Part shown: positions 32,110 through 44,215 of the stretch, in pieces
How the letters are laid out: every line of letters starts with the position of its first letter
Position numbering within the stretch: the stretch's first letter is position 1
Origin: Bretschneidera sinensis
Lineage: Eukaryota > Streptophyta > Magnoliopsida > Brassicales > Akaniaceae
NCBI GenBank assembly: GCA_023935145.1
Contig: CM043700.1
Location: 136,868,828-136,932,827, forward strand
Direction: 5' to 3'
DNA length: 64,000 nt
Translations under genes and position numbers: made by a program
Notes under the pieces: generated by a model
What the model saw: only the letters and a program-made list of their open reading frames with translations
The model's database searches: none
What the model was told of the DNA's origin: nothing

Positions 32110-33451
32110 GTGCACAAGGCCAACAGTGTAGTATAGTGTGCGAAAGCAAGATCATCTCCACAGGGATTGGTAAAGTTCAGTTTTAGAATTATTTTCTTTA
32201 GAGTAAAAAGAAATAAATAACTATTGTATGTGATTGATAATAATAAAGACATAGGGCTTTGATATCCACCACTAGTCATACTTTCCCAATTGTATAATGT
32301 ATCAGTGCACTAGCCTTATCATGTATACCTAATGGTCGCCAACCTAAAGGAATGGTATCTACTCCTTAAGCTATTGATTTCCCTAAGCAATGAGTTAGGC
32401 ATGGTATCTACTCTAACTCTTTTCTTCCTAAAGGGATTCAGCATGGCATCTGCATAAGTTGTTCCTTAAGAAAGCATAAGATTTATGGAAATCGACAACC
32501 ACATGAGACCTAGGGCATGGTATCTACTCCCAGTTTCCCATGTTGATTTATCCAAGAATCCGATGTGGATATCTTTTGTTACTAATGTTAGACCCAGGAC
32601 TCGGTCATCCAAATTGATCTAACTAACCAATCCATACCACATGCATACGTTGGCCATACACATACATATGAGGAATTTAAATAAGCATATGCATTAATCA
32701 AGTTAAGAAACATAATAAAGGCTATTGGCAAAGATTTTATCAATGAATAAATATATGAGAAAGTATAACTAGGGCTTCAATCGAGCCCTATAAGAAAGTT
32801 AGTTACACATGCTGTCTAAACTAAACATTATATATAAACTAAACATAGAGGGAAGAATAAACTCGAGAGAAGAAGCGTCAATTCTCTCCCAAAGCTTACA
32901 TCTCCAAGTGAAAGATAAAAGAAGTGATCTCTAAGATCTCCCCGAACAAAAACTAAAACTAAAAGGAGCTTGATCCCCCAAAAGGGAGATCTACTCCAAA
33001 AGGAGTTTAAAACATAAAAGAAGGGATCCCCAATTTGTGTGTTTTACAAGCGTATTTATAGGGGTTGAATAACCCTAGAAGACTCAGGAAACCCTAAATT
33101 TCCTAAAACATAAAAACTCCTTTATTTCCAAAACTGGTTCTGCCACTTTACTGTTCACGCCAATACATGTGCGCTCGATCGCAATCGTTGTGCGCTCAAT
33201 TGCAAGCCTGCGCTCAATCCTTCTTGGGTGCGTACGAGCGCTTATGCGCTCGATCGTACCTAATAGTGCGCTCGATCGCACTTTAGCCAGCAGCTGCTCC
33301 AGGATTTTCAGATTTCTTCCTTTAAGTGCAAAAATTGTCTCTTTTTCTCCAAGACCCTATAAAAACATGTAAAACACAAAAATGAAGTAAAATGGACTAA
33401 ATTAACATAATTATAGACTTAACAAATATAAATAAAGGGGCTTACCTATCA
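32110..33451 (-). repeat. 3' LTR of G, major part
   Basis: The LTR runs from the complement of TGATAGG at 33451 down to the I insertion at 32109/32110; the remaining 64 bp are at 22543-22606. It holds the constant-loop hairpins at about 32340-32545, though some arms have decayed, and a palindrome cluster at 33170-33290. Confidence 0.9.
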
Positions 33452-34859
33452 CACCCCCAAACTTACATATTGCTAGTCCCTTAGTAATACAAAATTAAAA
33501 ACTAAAATGAAAAAAATAACTACATACAGATAGATCCAATATTCATAGTGTCCACAAAAGTTTAGGTTTTCACACAAAACTATGATGCGCATTCATGAGC
33601 AAGCTTAACAAATATAAACACATCTTTGCAATGAATATGAGTTTTGAACGCAAATCACTTTCATGAGGCAGTTTAAAACATCACAAGTTTGACTGATTGT
33701 ATGGTGGACTAGCACATAAAAGATTGGGTTTCCAAATATTTCTAATGTGTAGTGCTTCGATAACTCAAGATTCTTCAAACTTCCTATTAGAGTCAACAAA
33801 GATGGCATAGATTTTCTTCTTTTCTTTTATTTGTGAGATTTTTGCCAAGTTCGTTCCCTTAAGCTTTCTATGTGACTCGTGTAACGAGCGTTTAGCCAAT
33901 GACTCCCAAACCAGATGGTTTTAGGGCATTAGGTGTAAAGACACCTTTAAAGACTTATTAGCTCGAGTAAAAAAGGCTACGAAACTAACTGGTCTCAATG
34001 CTATCAATCAGAATTTCCACCTTTTGACGTGACACTCAATGCTTACTGAGGCAAGAGGGCCAGTTACTCAGCGAAAAGTTCTTTTTAAAGATCATTGTGA
34101 GCAAAAAATTTTCCACTTTATGACGTGACACTCACTGCTTACTGAGGCAAAAGGGCCAGTTACTCAGCGAAAAATTTGTTTTATTGATCTTTAGGAGCAT
34201 TTTTCATTTTGAGTATTAACAATCTTTTTCTATTTTCTTATGCCAAAATGTTAATCTAATAGGTCATCTGGTTCACAGTAAAGCAAAAGAAACATACAAA
34301 TCAAAATTACATGTCATGCCCCACATAACTATGTGCTAATGTGCTCGTGTTTAGTTTAAATCGAACTTGTGAATCCTTAAATGCCTAAAAGTAAGTGATT
34401 AGGGTTTAAAACTTAATTATTAGCCCATGTGTTCAAGGTTTTAAGCTCATTTATGAAGTCAGATCATGATGTTTTGCTTAGATCACCCAAAAATTTTAGA
34501 AAGTATGAACATGCATTTATCTATAAAAACAAAATTTTGGGACATAGTGGGTGTGTGAGTATGTCCCCATACCCTCAAACTTAAATTGCACATTGTCCCC
34601 AATGTGTGAATAACATGGAAAGATCTGACTTGGAAGATGCAGAACTAGCTGGGTCGGCATGGCTCATAGCATACCCCCAAACTTGAATGAATGCACACAT
34701 TGTCCCTAAAAAATAAAAACTAACGTAATACAGGAAAACAAGAAGTACTAAAAATAAATAAATAATAATAAATACGTAAAATAATAAAAATAAAAGGATA
34801 AGCTGTGGGGTACCTCCCATGAGCGCTAAGTTTAACGTCTTCAGCCGGACCAAGCCTTA
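33452..34859 (-). other. 3' non-coding region of G, with duplicated conserved block
   Basis: The complement of a polypurine tract lies at 33453-33466. An AGGTGT-AAAG-ACACCT hairpin is at 33931-33946. The conserved block containing CTTACTGAGG and CAGTTACTCAGCG occurs twice in tandem (34021-34080, 34116-34176). Two more PPT-like tracts are near 34570 and 34672. No ORF is seen. Confidence 0.75.
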
Positions 34860-35918
34860 TTTGTCCCCAAAACTAATATTGGCAGCAACTAGCACAGGTG
34901 GTATCTTATTCTCTCCCATATAAGCATAAGTTAAGTGTTCGGGCAACTACTTGAATTCCAAGTTAGGTGCCTGTACAATAAAAGGGAGAAAACTAGTGTT
35001 AGTAGGCCCAATAATTTCAAATGGATCGGTGTACTTACTCTGAGGCTTTGGAAAGGCCTCAAGGAGGTGCACAGTGTTAATGATGTCATCAGTAACATCC
35101 TTGCATTTGGGCTCAATATCCAATCTTGGGACACTATAGGTAAGAGCAGTTTCTATTGAATCAACGTGATGGACCTGAAAAGCTTCCTCAACAATACTTT
35201 GCGTCATGCATACATTAAAACATTTTATATTATCCAGGGGTAATTTTAATGCATTATATCTTTTGATTTCAACCTTATCACCATTTACCTTCTCCATCTC
35301 ACTTACTTTGGATGTGGATGCTTTTGCAGGCTCATCAGCTCTGATGATCTTACCATTTGTTAGAGTTGTCATGGCATTTAGTTGCTGATGTCCTCTTGGA
35401 GTAGGTAGTGGTTGGATTGGAAGTTCACCCAACTTTCTTTCACTTAGCTCCTTAGCCAATTGCTCCATTTGTTCCTTGAGTCTTTGAATGGCTTGCTCAT
35501 GTTTTGTAGTGGTTTGTCTTTGCTCAGTCATGAACTATTCTTGTGAAGTCATCAATTTTTGTTGCTGAGTTGCCAACTGCATCACAAGACTCTTTAGGAC
35601 ATTTGTCTTTGATTCCAGAACTGTTTGGGCTGCTGGTTGGGAGTTTCTTGCAAAGTTGGGGTGGTTCCACCATCTATGATTTAGGTATTTGCATATATGT
35701 TGTAGTTGTTCGGTCCCACATAATTTGCTTGCTCTTGATCTGCAGATGAATATAAAGGGCAAATGTTAGTAGTGTGATCAAAACGAGAACATATAGCACA
35801 TACCTTGAGTGGTTTGCCTCATGGACTAGGTGATATGTTTTGAGTAGTCATGGTGTTTATGAGTATATCTAGCTTCCTCCCCATAGCATCTAGACAAGCA
35901 TATCGAGCTTTCGTCATT
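34860..35918 (-). pseudogene. Truncated gag of G, broken
   Basis: The minus-strand reading starts MTKARYACLDAMGRKLD and has a CX2CX4HX4C knuckle (CAICSRFDHTTNIC, about 35762-35805) with stops and frame changes around it. A longer clean stretch (MTEQRQTTTKHEQAIQRLKE onward, 34947-35531) carries about 60 residues between the SERK and EEAFQVHHVDS segments that A and E lack. It ends in the pre-RT linker (LPEHLTYAYMGENK). As in A and E, capsid, protease and pol are absent. Confidence 0.7.
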
Positions 35919-36002
35919 GGTGCTTCTCCCTTGAATGAATTAGTTGAAAAGCTTCAGTGTAGCAGTTTTAGTACTGCTGCTCAGGTACTCTCCGGAGCTT
36001 TT

Positions 36003-36060
36003 GCACTCGAGCGCACCAAGAACAGCGCTCGATCGCACCAAGGACTGCACTCGATCGCAA
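36003..36060. repeat. GATCG-type palindrome cluster near the PBS of G
   Basis: CACTCGAGCGCACC, GCGCTCGATCGCACC and CACTCGATCGCAA lie in the internal leader of G, as in A and E. Confidence 0.6.
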
Positions 36061-36225
36061 TGAAGACAGAGACTCCTACTCTGCACACCTGAACAAAAAC
36101 AAAAAATGAAAAGAAGGAATAAATCTGATTTTTGATAAAAATAAAATGGAACAGAATAAAATAAAATAAATAGCTTAAATAAAAAAAAACTAACGAAAAT
36201 AATTCTAAAAAGAAATTTAGTACAA

Positions 36226-36243
36226 TCCCCGGCAACGGCGCCA
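36226..36243 (-). other. Primer-binding site, tRNA-Asp (element G)
   Basis: The complement is TGGCGCCGTTGCCGGGGA, a perfect match 6 bp inside the LTR. Confidence 0.92.
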
Positions 36244-36249
36244 AAAACT

Positions 36250-37654
36250 TGCTAGGCGTTTATCTACCTAAATAAATAAGCAAATAAACGCACTCTTTTT
36301 ACTTGCAAGTGCACAAGGTCAACAGTGTAGTATAGTGTGCGAAAGCAAGATCATCTCCACAGGGATTGGTAAAGTTCGGTTTTTGAATTAGTTTCTTTAG
36401 AGTAAAAAGAAATAAATAACTGTTGTATGTGATTGATAATAATAAAGACATAAGGCTTTGATATCCACCACTAGTCATACTTTCCCAATTGTATAATGTA
36501 TCAGTGCACTAGCCTTATCATGTATACCTAATGGTCGCTAACCTAAGGGCATGGTATCTACTCCTTAAGCTATTGATTTCCCTAAGCAACGAGTTAGGCA
36601 TGGTATCTACTCTAACTTTTTTCTTCCTTAAGGGATTCAGCATGGTATCTGCATGAGTTGTTCCTTAAGAAAGCATAAGATTTATGGATATCGACAACCA
36701 CATGAGACCTATGGCATGGCATCTACTCCCGGTTTCTCATGTTGATTAATCCAAGAATCTGGTGTGGATATCTTTTGTTACTAATGTTAGACCCAGGACT
36801 CGGTCATCCAAATTGATCTAACTAACCAATCAATACCACATGCATACGTTGGCCATACACATACATATGAGGAATTTAAATAAGCACAGGCATTAATCAA
36901 GTTAAGCAACATAATAAAGGCTATTGGTATCAATGAATAAATATATGAGAAAGCATAACTAGGGCTTTAATCGAGCCCTATAAGAAAGTTAGTTACACAT
37001 GTTGTCTAAACTAAACATTATATATAAATTAAACATAGAAAGAAGAATAAACTCGAGAGAAGAGGCGTCAATTCTCTCCCAAAGCTTACAACTCCAAGTG
37101 AAAGATAAAAGAAGTGATCTTTAAGATCTCCCTGAACAAAAACTAAAACTAAAAGGGAGCTTGATCCCCCAAAAGGGAGATCTACTCCAAAAGGAGTTTA
37201 AAAGATAAAAGAAGGGATCCCCAATTTGTGTGTTTTACAAGTATATTTATAGGGGTTGAATAACCCTAGAAGACTCAGGAAACCTTAAATTTCCTAAAAC
37301 ATAAAAACTCCTTTATTTCCAAAACTGGTTCTGCCGCTTTACTGTTCACGCTCGTACATGTACGCTCGATTGCAATCATTGTGTGCTCAATCGCAAGCCC
37401 ACGCTCGATCTTTCTTGTGTGCACACGAGCGTTTATGCGCTCGATTGCACCTAATAGTGCGCTCGATCGCACTTTAGCCAGCAACTGCTCCAGGATTTTC
37501 AGATTTCTTCCTTTAAGTGCCAAAATTGCCTCTTTTTCTCCAAGACTCTATAAAAACATGTAAAACACACAAATGAAGTAAAATGGACTAAATTAACATA
37601 ATTACAGACTTAACAAATGTAAATAAAGGGGCTTAAATATTTAAGCCCCTATCA
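36250..37654 (-). repeat. 5' LTR of G (1405 bp)
   Basis: It runs from TGCTAGG (plus, 36250) to the complement of TGATAGG at 37654. Constant-loop hairpins lie at about 36537-36740 and a palindrome cluster at 37362-37475. The first base pair of the left terminus has drifted from TGTT to TGCT. Confidence 0.9.
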
Positions 37655-39944
37655 TCATGGAAAAGAATTTGAAAACCAAAGTTTTTCAAAATTTGTTGAT
37701 GAAAATGGAATTGAACATAATTTTTCAGCTCCTAGAACTCCTCAACAAAATGGAGCTCTAGAAGAATTTGCAAGAACAATGCTTTGTGAAAATAGTTTAC
37801 CAAAATACTTTTGGGCTGAAGCAGTAAACACTACTTGCTATATCAAGAATAGAATTTTAATTAGACCTTTGCTTCATAAAACTCCGTATGAATTATGGAA
37901 AGGTAGAAAGCCTAATATCTCTTATTTTCGTACATTTGGTTGTAAATGCATCATTCTAAACAACAATAAAACTAACTTGGGTAAATTTGACTCTAAGATC
38001 GATGAAGGGATCTTTTTAGGATATTCAACCTTTAACAAGGCTTATAGAGTCTTCAACAAGAGAACTCTAGAGGTAGAAGAATTCGTACATGTAGCTCTTG
38101 ATGAGTCTAACCCAATTAGTAGTAGAGAAGTTTCCTTTAATGATGATGCAAATTTTATTCCAAGAACGGAAACACCTACTCCCATTGTTGACTCAAAGGA
38201 GAGTCCACCTCAAACAAATGAAGAGATGAAAACTCTCAAATTGGACCAACCATCTACAAGCTGACAAGAGGATAGTCTTCCTAAAGATTGGAGGTATGTA
38301 AATTATCACCCAATTGATCAAGTGATTGGTGATCCTTCACAAGGGGTAATAACTCATTCCTCTATTAGAAATATTTGCAATTGTGTAGTTTATTTGTCTC
38401 AAATAGAACCTAAAACTTTTATTGAAGACAAAAAAGATAATGATTGGATAATTGCAATGTAAGAAGAAATAAATCAATTTGAAAGAAACAATGTATGGAA
38501 TCTAGTTCCTAGACCTAAGAATCATACAATAATAGGAACTAAATGGCTATTTAGAAATAAGATGGATGATAATGGAATAGTAACTAGGAACAAGGCTAGA
38601 CTAGTTGCTAAGGGATATAATCAAGAAGAAGGAATAGACTTTGATTAGACCTGTGCTCCCATAGCTAGATTAGAAGTTATTCGAATGTTATTAGCATTTG
38701 CATGCTTTAATAAGTTTAAGTTATTTCAAATGGATGTAAAAAGTGCATTTTTAAATAGCTTTATAGAAGAAGAGGTTTATATTGAGCAACCTCTTGGATT
38801 TGATAATCCTAGTCTTCCAAATCATGTCTACAAGCTCTCTAAGGCTCTATATGGGCTGAAGCAAGCTCCAAGAGCATGGTATGAAAGACTAAGTAAATTT
38901 TTTATTAACAATAATTTCATAAGAGGTAAAGTGGACACAACCCTCTTCACAAAAACTCACATAAATGACACTTTACTAATTCAAATATATATTGATGATA
39001 TTATATTTGGTACTACTAATGAATCTATGTGCCAAGAGTTTGCCAAGTGCATGCAAGGTGAATTTGAAATGAGCATGATGGGGGAGCTTACCTACTTCCT
39101 TGGACTTCAAATCAAACAACTAAAAGGAGTCATATTCATCAATCAATCAAAGTACACTAAGGACCTACTAAAGAGGTTCAGGATGGAAAGCTCAAAGCCA
39201 CTTGGAACACCAATGAACACCTCTACAAAACTTGATCTTGATGAAGGAGGTAAATGTGTAGATACTAAATATTATAGAAGCATGATAGGAGGTTTGCTTT
39301 ATTTGACCGCAAGTAGACCTGATATAATGTTCAGTGTATATATGTGTGCTAGATTTCAAGCTAATCCTAAGGAATCACATGTAGTTACAGTAAAAAGAAT
39401 CCCTAGATATCTACAAGGAACTCAAACCATAGGATTATGGTACACTAGAGATTCATCTTTTGAGCTTGTAGGATATTTAGATGCTAATTTTGCTGGATGT
39501 AGGTTATATAGAAAAAACACAAATGGAACATGCCAATTCTTAGGTGCAATGTTAACCTCCTGGTTTTCCAAGAAACAAAACTCTGTTGCACTATCAACCA
39601 CTGAGGCGGAATATATAGCAGCTGGAAGTTGTTGTACCCAAGTGTTATGGATGAAACAACAACTAGAAGACTATGACATGAACTTTAAAAGTATCCCAAT
39701 ACATTGTGATAATACTAGTGCTATCAACCTAACCAAAAATCCTATTCAGCACTTTAGAACTAAACGTATAGAAACCACACAACATTTCTTAAGAAACCAT
39801 TCTAAAAAAGGTGATATAAGACTAGAATTCATACCTTCAGAAGATCAAATAGCTGACATTCTTACAAAACCTCTAAGTGAAGCTAGTTTCTGCAAGATTA
39901 GAATGTTAATGGAATTGTTAGATTATGATAAACTAAATGTCTAA
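37655..39944 (+). pseudogene. H1 integrase end, RT and RNase H
   Basis: Integrase resumes with GKEFENQSF. A 21-bp in-frame deletion near 37753 removes VVERKNR, and with it the catalytic Glu (compare B near 10815). The GKRK-like C-terminus (WKGRKPNISYFRTFGCKC) follows, then stops at about 38264, 38461 and 38647. A clean 419-codon stretch (38685-39944) holds RT with the YIDDI active-site variant and RNase H with GYLDANFAG, where the usual second Asp is Asn. The frame ends ADILTKPLSEASFCK. The element is inactive. Confidence 0.88.
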
Positions 39945-40079
39945 ATTGCTTCATCATTCATCATTATGCATACTTGACATCTAGTGAAAGAATATTAATC
40001 CTTGTTTAATATCTCTCTCACTCAAGATGGCGTAGATAAACAAATTTCATACTAAGACTCAAGATTGAAAATTTTCTTA
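39945..40079 (+). other. Short non-coding spacer after pol of H1
   Basis: This spacer matches 16766-16898 of B. No gene is seen. Confidence 0.5.
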
Positions 40080-40360
40080 AGGGTCTAGTCGACTGGTAAG
40101 TCTATCCCAGTCGACTGGAAAGTCTCTGCCTAATTTTCCAATTGACTGGTAAGTCAATACCAGTCGACTAGTTCATATAGTGTTTGTTTGGAGCCATTTT
40201 TTTTGAAATTCAGTTATCACCCCAGTCAACTGGTAAAAACTACCCAGTCGACTGGTACCCTGACCTAGTCGACTGGTATGCAAAATTGTTCATCTTTGCA
40301 AAGGACCCAGTCGACTGATGTCATTACCCCAGTCGATTGGTATCGTGATTCTATAAATAG
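40080..40360 (+). promoter_or_regulatory. Internal promoter-like region of H1: palindrome array plus TATA
   Basis: Nine CCAGTCGACTGG-type words occur (perfect near 40107 and 40243, others with one or two changes). They end directly before CTATAAATAGGC at about 40351-40362, a textbook plant TATA box. The extra ORF starts about 215 bp downstream. The arrangement is the same as in B at 16899-17160. Confidence 0.65.
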
Positions 40361-40574
40361 GCTGTTCATTTTTTTTTCTTCATATTTTCATGCCATTTTC
40401 AAAAACCTTAGCTTTCTCTCTCTACAAAATCTCGCCATTTTGATCCAAAAACCATCAAAACACTACCAAAATACATTGATCTACTCATCCCCAACATCTA
40501 TTTTAACTTTTTATGGTTGAAATCCACCATTTTCTCTCAAAACCCATTTTACCTAAAAACTCATTTTCTAAAAA

Positions 40575-41816
40575 ATGTCCAATAGAATCCGAGTAAAATA
40601 CACCACCAAGGGACCACATGCGCCTACTAGGCCAAGATCCACCAAATCCTTAGCACCGGATTCATGCCGGAAGGATGTGGTGGGCTTATCTAGTAAGAAG
40701 CCCAGAACAGAGCTCGATGACTCTCTGTTCTCTAGCCTGGTGGCCAAGGACAGGTATATCTCCATAATAAGGAAAAAGAAAATCATGACAGGTAGAGTTG
40801 TCGATTTCAACTTTATTCGTCATGGTAATTTTGATATTTTACCTACATTTGAGGCTATTAACTTGACTCCACTAGTTAAGATACATGAGAAGTACTACCC
40901 TAGAATGATTCACCAGTTCTACACAAACTTGGTGAAACCCAGTCCACTGGCTCTGAGATTCAGAACCAGTGTCATGGGTGTGGAGTTTGAGATCAATACC
41001 GACCTCTTGATGAGCATTTTGAGGATCCCTGTGGGAGGGATCCAATGGAGTTTGGATGGATGGCCAGACAATTTCGAGGTAGAGGAGGCATGTCACATAG
41101 TTAGGGGCGACTTTAACTATGTGTTTCGACCCACTACATTTCACACATGTAGTGACATGCCCCTAGACTCGAAATTGTTTAACTACATTGTGAGTTGGAC
41201 CATCCACCCAAGACTAGGGAGTCGGGGATATCTATCTAAGATAGATACCGTATTGATTTGGTGCCTTAAAACTGGGTACTAATTCAATATATACCCCATG
41301 CTGCTCAACAACATGATTAATGGCGAAGTGAGTGACTCTGGATGTCTTACCTATGGGATGCTCATCACGCTCATACTCTAGCACTTTCGGGTGCCTCTCC
41401 CCGCCTCTAAGGCTCAGGATATTGGCCTCAAGGACATCATCAACATATTTTCACTAAAGAAGATGGGATGTGCGGTCCGCTACGACTTCATCTACTCCAA
41501 GGTCGGGAAGTACATTCGGATTAGAGAGGATGACAGCAGTGATGACAAGGATGAGGGTGCCGCTACTGCTGCTGATATGGATACGAATACCTGAACACCT
41601 CCCATGGGTGCCTCGAGTGCCGATCAGGCTGGGTACGATGATCTACTTCAGGCTATCATGATCCTCTAGCTGACCATATAGTCCAGATTTTAGACCTTGA
41701 GCTCTTCCATTGAGACCCTCCGGGATGACTTCGAGCTGTACCGGAAGCACACCAAGAGTTCCCTGGCTGAGATTTGGGATCTCATTCATGACAGCTCGGA
41801 CTCTCCCGCTCTATGA
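40575..41816 (+). pseudogene. Extra ORF downstream of pol in H1 (plant-mobile-domain-like)
   Basis: The frame of 414 codons starts MSNRIRVKYTTKGPHAPTRP and is open for 235 codons to 41282. It then continues in the same frame through five or more stops. The core FDILPTFEAINLTPLVKIH, IHQFYTNLVKPSPLALRFR and GIQWSLDGWPDNFEVEEA is strongly similar to B. An acidic REDDSSDDKDEG stretch and a coiled-coil-like tail (SSSIETLRDDFELYRKH) follow. No signal peptide or membrane span is apparent. Similarity to the plant 'putative transposon protein' domain family is recalled, not searched. It lies exactly where sirevirus env-like genes sit. Confidence 0.62.
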
Positions 41817-42160
41817 GTCACTTTACTATTTTCCTTTCGATGTACATTTTTAATGTAGACTTTTCATTGTTCTTAGCACGGACATATTTTCATATTTTTA
41901 TGTCTTTTGTACTTCTGTTTCGGCTCTATGAAGCCTACCTTGTATAGAAATTTGTTATAAAAGATGATGGATCATGCTTAAACCTATTTCTTTTACTTGT
42001 TTTACTTATATGTAATATAGTTGCATGCTTTATATATCTTAATATTCAGATTAAAACTATAAAACTGCTTTTGTATGTATGGAAACTTCCGGTTCTTCCC
42101 GAGAAGGCTTTTGAACTCCAAATAATGCCAAATTTTTGCATACAAGTTTGTTTATATAGA
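41817..42160 (+). other. 3' untranslated region of H1, truncated
   Basis: It aligns with 18651-18955 of B and then jumps into the LTR. The polypurine tract and the first part of the 3' LTR are deleted. Confidence 0.7.
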
Positions 42161-42934
42161 CAGTCCCCAGTCGACTGGTACATTGGGCAGAAGGTTCCCA
42201 GTCGACGGTAAGTCATACCCAGTCGACTGGTACCTTCAACAGTCTTAAAAATGTAATTTTTAAGCATGACCCAGTCAACTAGTGGTTCAAAAAATATGAT
42301 CGTTGAGACGCGAGATTTCAACAAAACTTGCTCCAAAACATTCAAAATCAGTTAAAAATGGGCATATTACTCAAAGCTATATAAGCCCACTCTATTGAGC
42401 ATTTCAAAAAGAGAGAACACTCATTCAATCAAGTTTTTACTTATTGATACTCAAAAAGCTTTGAAAAATTGATTGTTGAGCCATTCTTCAAGCTTTACCT
42501 TGAAAAAAGAGATATTATTCAATTGTATAAGCTTCCATTGTTGTCTCTCTACCATTTACTTTACAGTATCTATTGTAAAGGGATTAACTTTTGAAAGGAA
42601 GGGATTAGCTTCCGAGAGGAAGGGGTTTGCTTCCGAGAGGAAGGGATTGATTGTAAGGTTTATGCAACACTCGTGAAGTTGCACGACTAAGTTTCTTAGT
42701 GGATTACTTCAAGGAGGTTCCTTGAAGAGAGTAGACGTAGGGTCAGAACAAATCCGATATTATCGAACCACTATAAACTGAGTTTGCATACTTTATTCCT
42801 TAAACTCTTTATTTACAACATATATTACTTGTTTATATACTTGTGGTGTTATCTGTTTTATAAACTTGGTTTAATCTGCGAAAGTTTTTAAAACCCAATT
42901 CACCCCCCTTCTTGGGTTGAAACCTCAGTCTACA
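42161..42934 (+). repeat. 3' LTR of H1, 5'-truncated
   Basis: It starts inside the palindrome array (perfect word near 42168) and ends CAGTCTACA. Two perfect CTTCC-GAGA-GGAAG hairpins are at 42609-42622 and 42630-42643. About the first 350 bp of the LTR are missing. GCTTT (42935-42939) follows. Confidence 0.88.
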
Positions 42935-42944
42935 GCTTTGATGA

Positions 42945-43620
42945 TGGGAGACAGAGGATCCATCATCAAGATCTGAGCACGAATTTGAGTATAGGACTCA
43001 TTGAGGCCCATTAGAAACTGTATAACAAATTCTTGTTGCTGGTCATCCATCCAAGTTTTCATACCCCCACAAGTGCAAACAGGGACTGGCCGAAAATCCT
43101 GAAGCTCATCCCATTAGATTTTCAGGCGAGTATAGTAAGTATTAACATCAAAAAAGCCTTGAGACAGAGTAGCAAGGTGTTTCTTAATATGGAAAACGTG
43201 AGGACCATTGCTCTGATGAATCTAATCATGAAGATCGCACCAAACACCCGCCGTCGAATTGATGTATAAGAGACTTTAAGCGATGTCTTTAGCAACAGAA
43301 TTGAGGACCCATGAGGTAACCATGCTGCTGGAATGAGACCACATGCTAGAAATGAGATCTATAGTAAAAGAGTGAGGAAAAGACCATCTATGAAACCAGT
43401 CTTGTTCATAGCATTTAGAGCCATGAGCATGGCGTGGCTCCAGGTGTTAAAATTGGATCCCATCAATGGATAAACAACAAGGATGAGACCTGGATGATCA
43501 CCATTGGGAAAGAAATAAGGGCTATTGGAATATTCCATGGAAAAAGGATTGGACTAGGAAGAAGAAGTAGGGGGTCCTCCAATAGAGTAATAAAGGAGGT
43601 ATTTGTCATTTTGATGAAGA
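42945..43620 (-). pseudogene. Inverted copia gag of array unit F1
   Basis: The minus-strand reading gives a UBN2-type copia Gag (SNFNTWSHAMLMALNAMNKT, IQFLMGLNESYTQIRAQIL) with several stops. It lies inverted relative to the RT3'-RNase H-LTR part of the same unit. H1 inserted at its KAF codons, so the first part of this Gag-protease block is seen only in the right-hand copy at 59591-60303. Confidence 0.8.
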
Positions 43621-43624
43621 GAGA

Positions 43625-44210
43625 GTGATCTGAAGCTGATTGTTTAAAACCTTCAGTACGTAATACACTAGAAAAATTTGAAAACCATTGTTGAGAGGCT
43701 TGCTTAAGGCCATAGAGGGACTTATGTAATCAAGAAACTGTATTGGCAGGTAAGAAATCCCCCTCATGGTGATAACCAGGTGGTAAGGACATATAAACTT
43801 CCTCTGTAAGGTCTCCATGCAAGAAAGCATTATTAACATCAAGTTAAGTAAGAGACCAGCCATGTATAGCAGCTAGTGGAAGGAGAATTTTAATAGTAAC
43901 CAGCTTTGCAACAGGTGAAAAAATGTCAAGAAAATCAACGCCCTCTTGTTGAGTGTACCCCTTGGCCACTAGGTAAGCTTTGTAACGTTCAATAGAGCCA
44001 TCGGATTTATATTTTATCTTAAAGACCCATTTGCAACTGATTGGACACTTGCCAAGAGGTAGAGTGGTTAAAGACCAAGTGAAATTTGTTTCTAAAGCTT
44101 TCAGATCAGTACACATTGCCTCTTGCCACTCAGGACTCTCAATAGCCTGTGAATAATGTGTGGGCTCGGTGTGAGAGGAAATGGCAAGGATAAAAGCTTA
44201 ATTGAAACTT
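43625..44210 (-). pseudogene. Inverted 5' half of copia RT, unit F1
   Basis: The minus-strand reading has [37 protein letters not shown] and FSPVAKLVTIKILLPLAAIHGW, then a frameshift and [13 protein letters not shown], [14 protein letters not shown] and SLYGLKQ-like codons. It joins directly onto the Gag start on the same strand. The other half of RT follows on the plus strand from about 44216. Confidence 0.8.
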
Positions 44211-44215
44211 TCCCT

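Larger units (their letters stand above)
22543..37654 (-). mobile_element. G: non-autonomous Ty3/gypsy element in the H1 integrase
   Basis: G is flanked by TCATG at 22538-22542 and 37655-37659 and reads right to left. It has its 5' LTR at 36250-37654, a perfect tRNA-Asp PBS, a gag remnant and a polypurine tract near 33453-33466. The 3' LTR is 32110-33451 plus 22543-22606, split by Athila element I. With I removed, the 3' LTR is 1401 bp against 1405 bp for the 5' LTR, and the whole element is about 5.6 kb. It belongs to the A/E family. Confidence 0.92.
3126..42934 (+). mobile_element. H1: sirevirus-like Ty1/copia element carrying several nested insertions
   Basis: One copia element is split into 3126-6545, 20509-20783, 22165-22542 and 37655-42934 by elements B, a solo LTR and G. 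The order is LTR, initiator-Met PBS, gag, protease, integrase, RT, RNase H, internal palindrome promoter, extra ORF and a truncated 3' LTR. Integrase and RT sequences (SFKSNNVVSTTRPLELL, MQGEFEMSMMGEL) match the SIRE/Maximus lineage. After the 3' LTR comes GCTTT; the other GCTTT copy is seen only at 60304-60308. Many stops and indels make it inactive. Confidence 0.9.
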
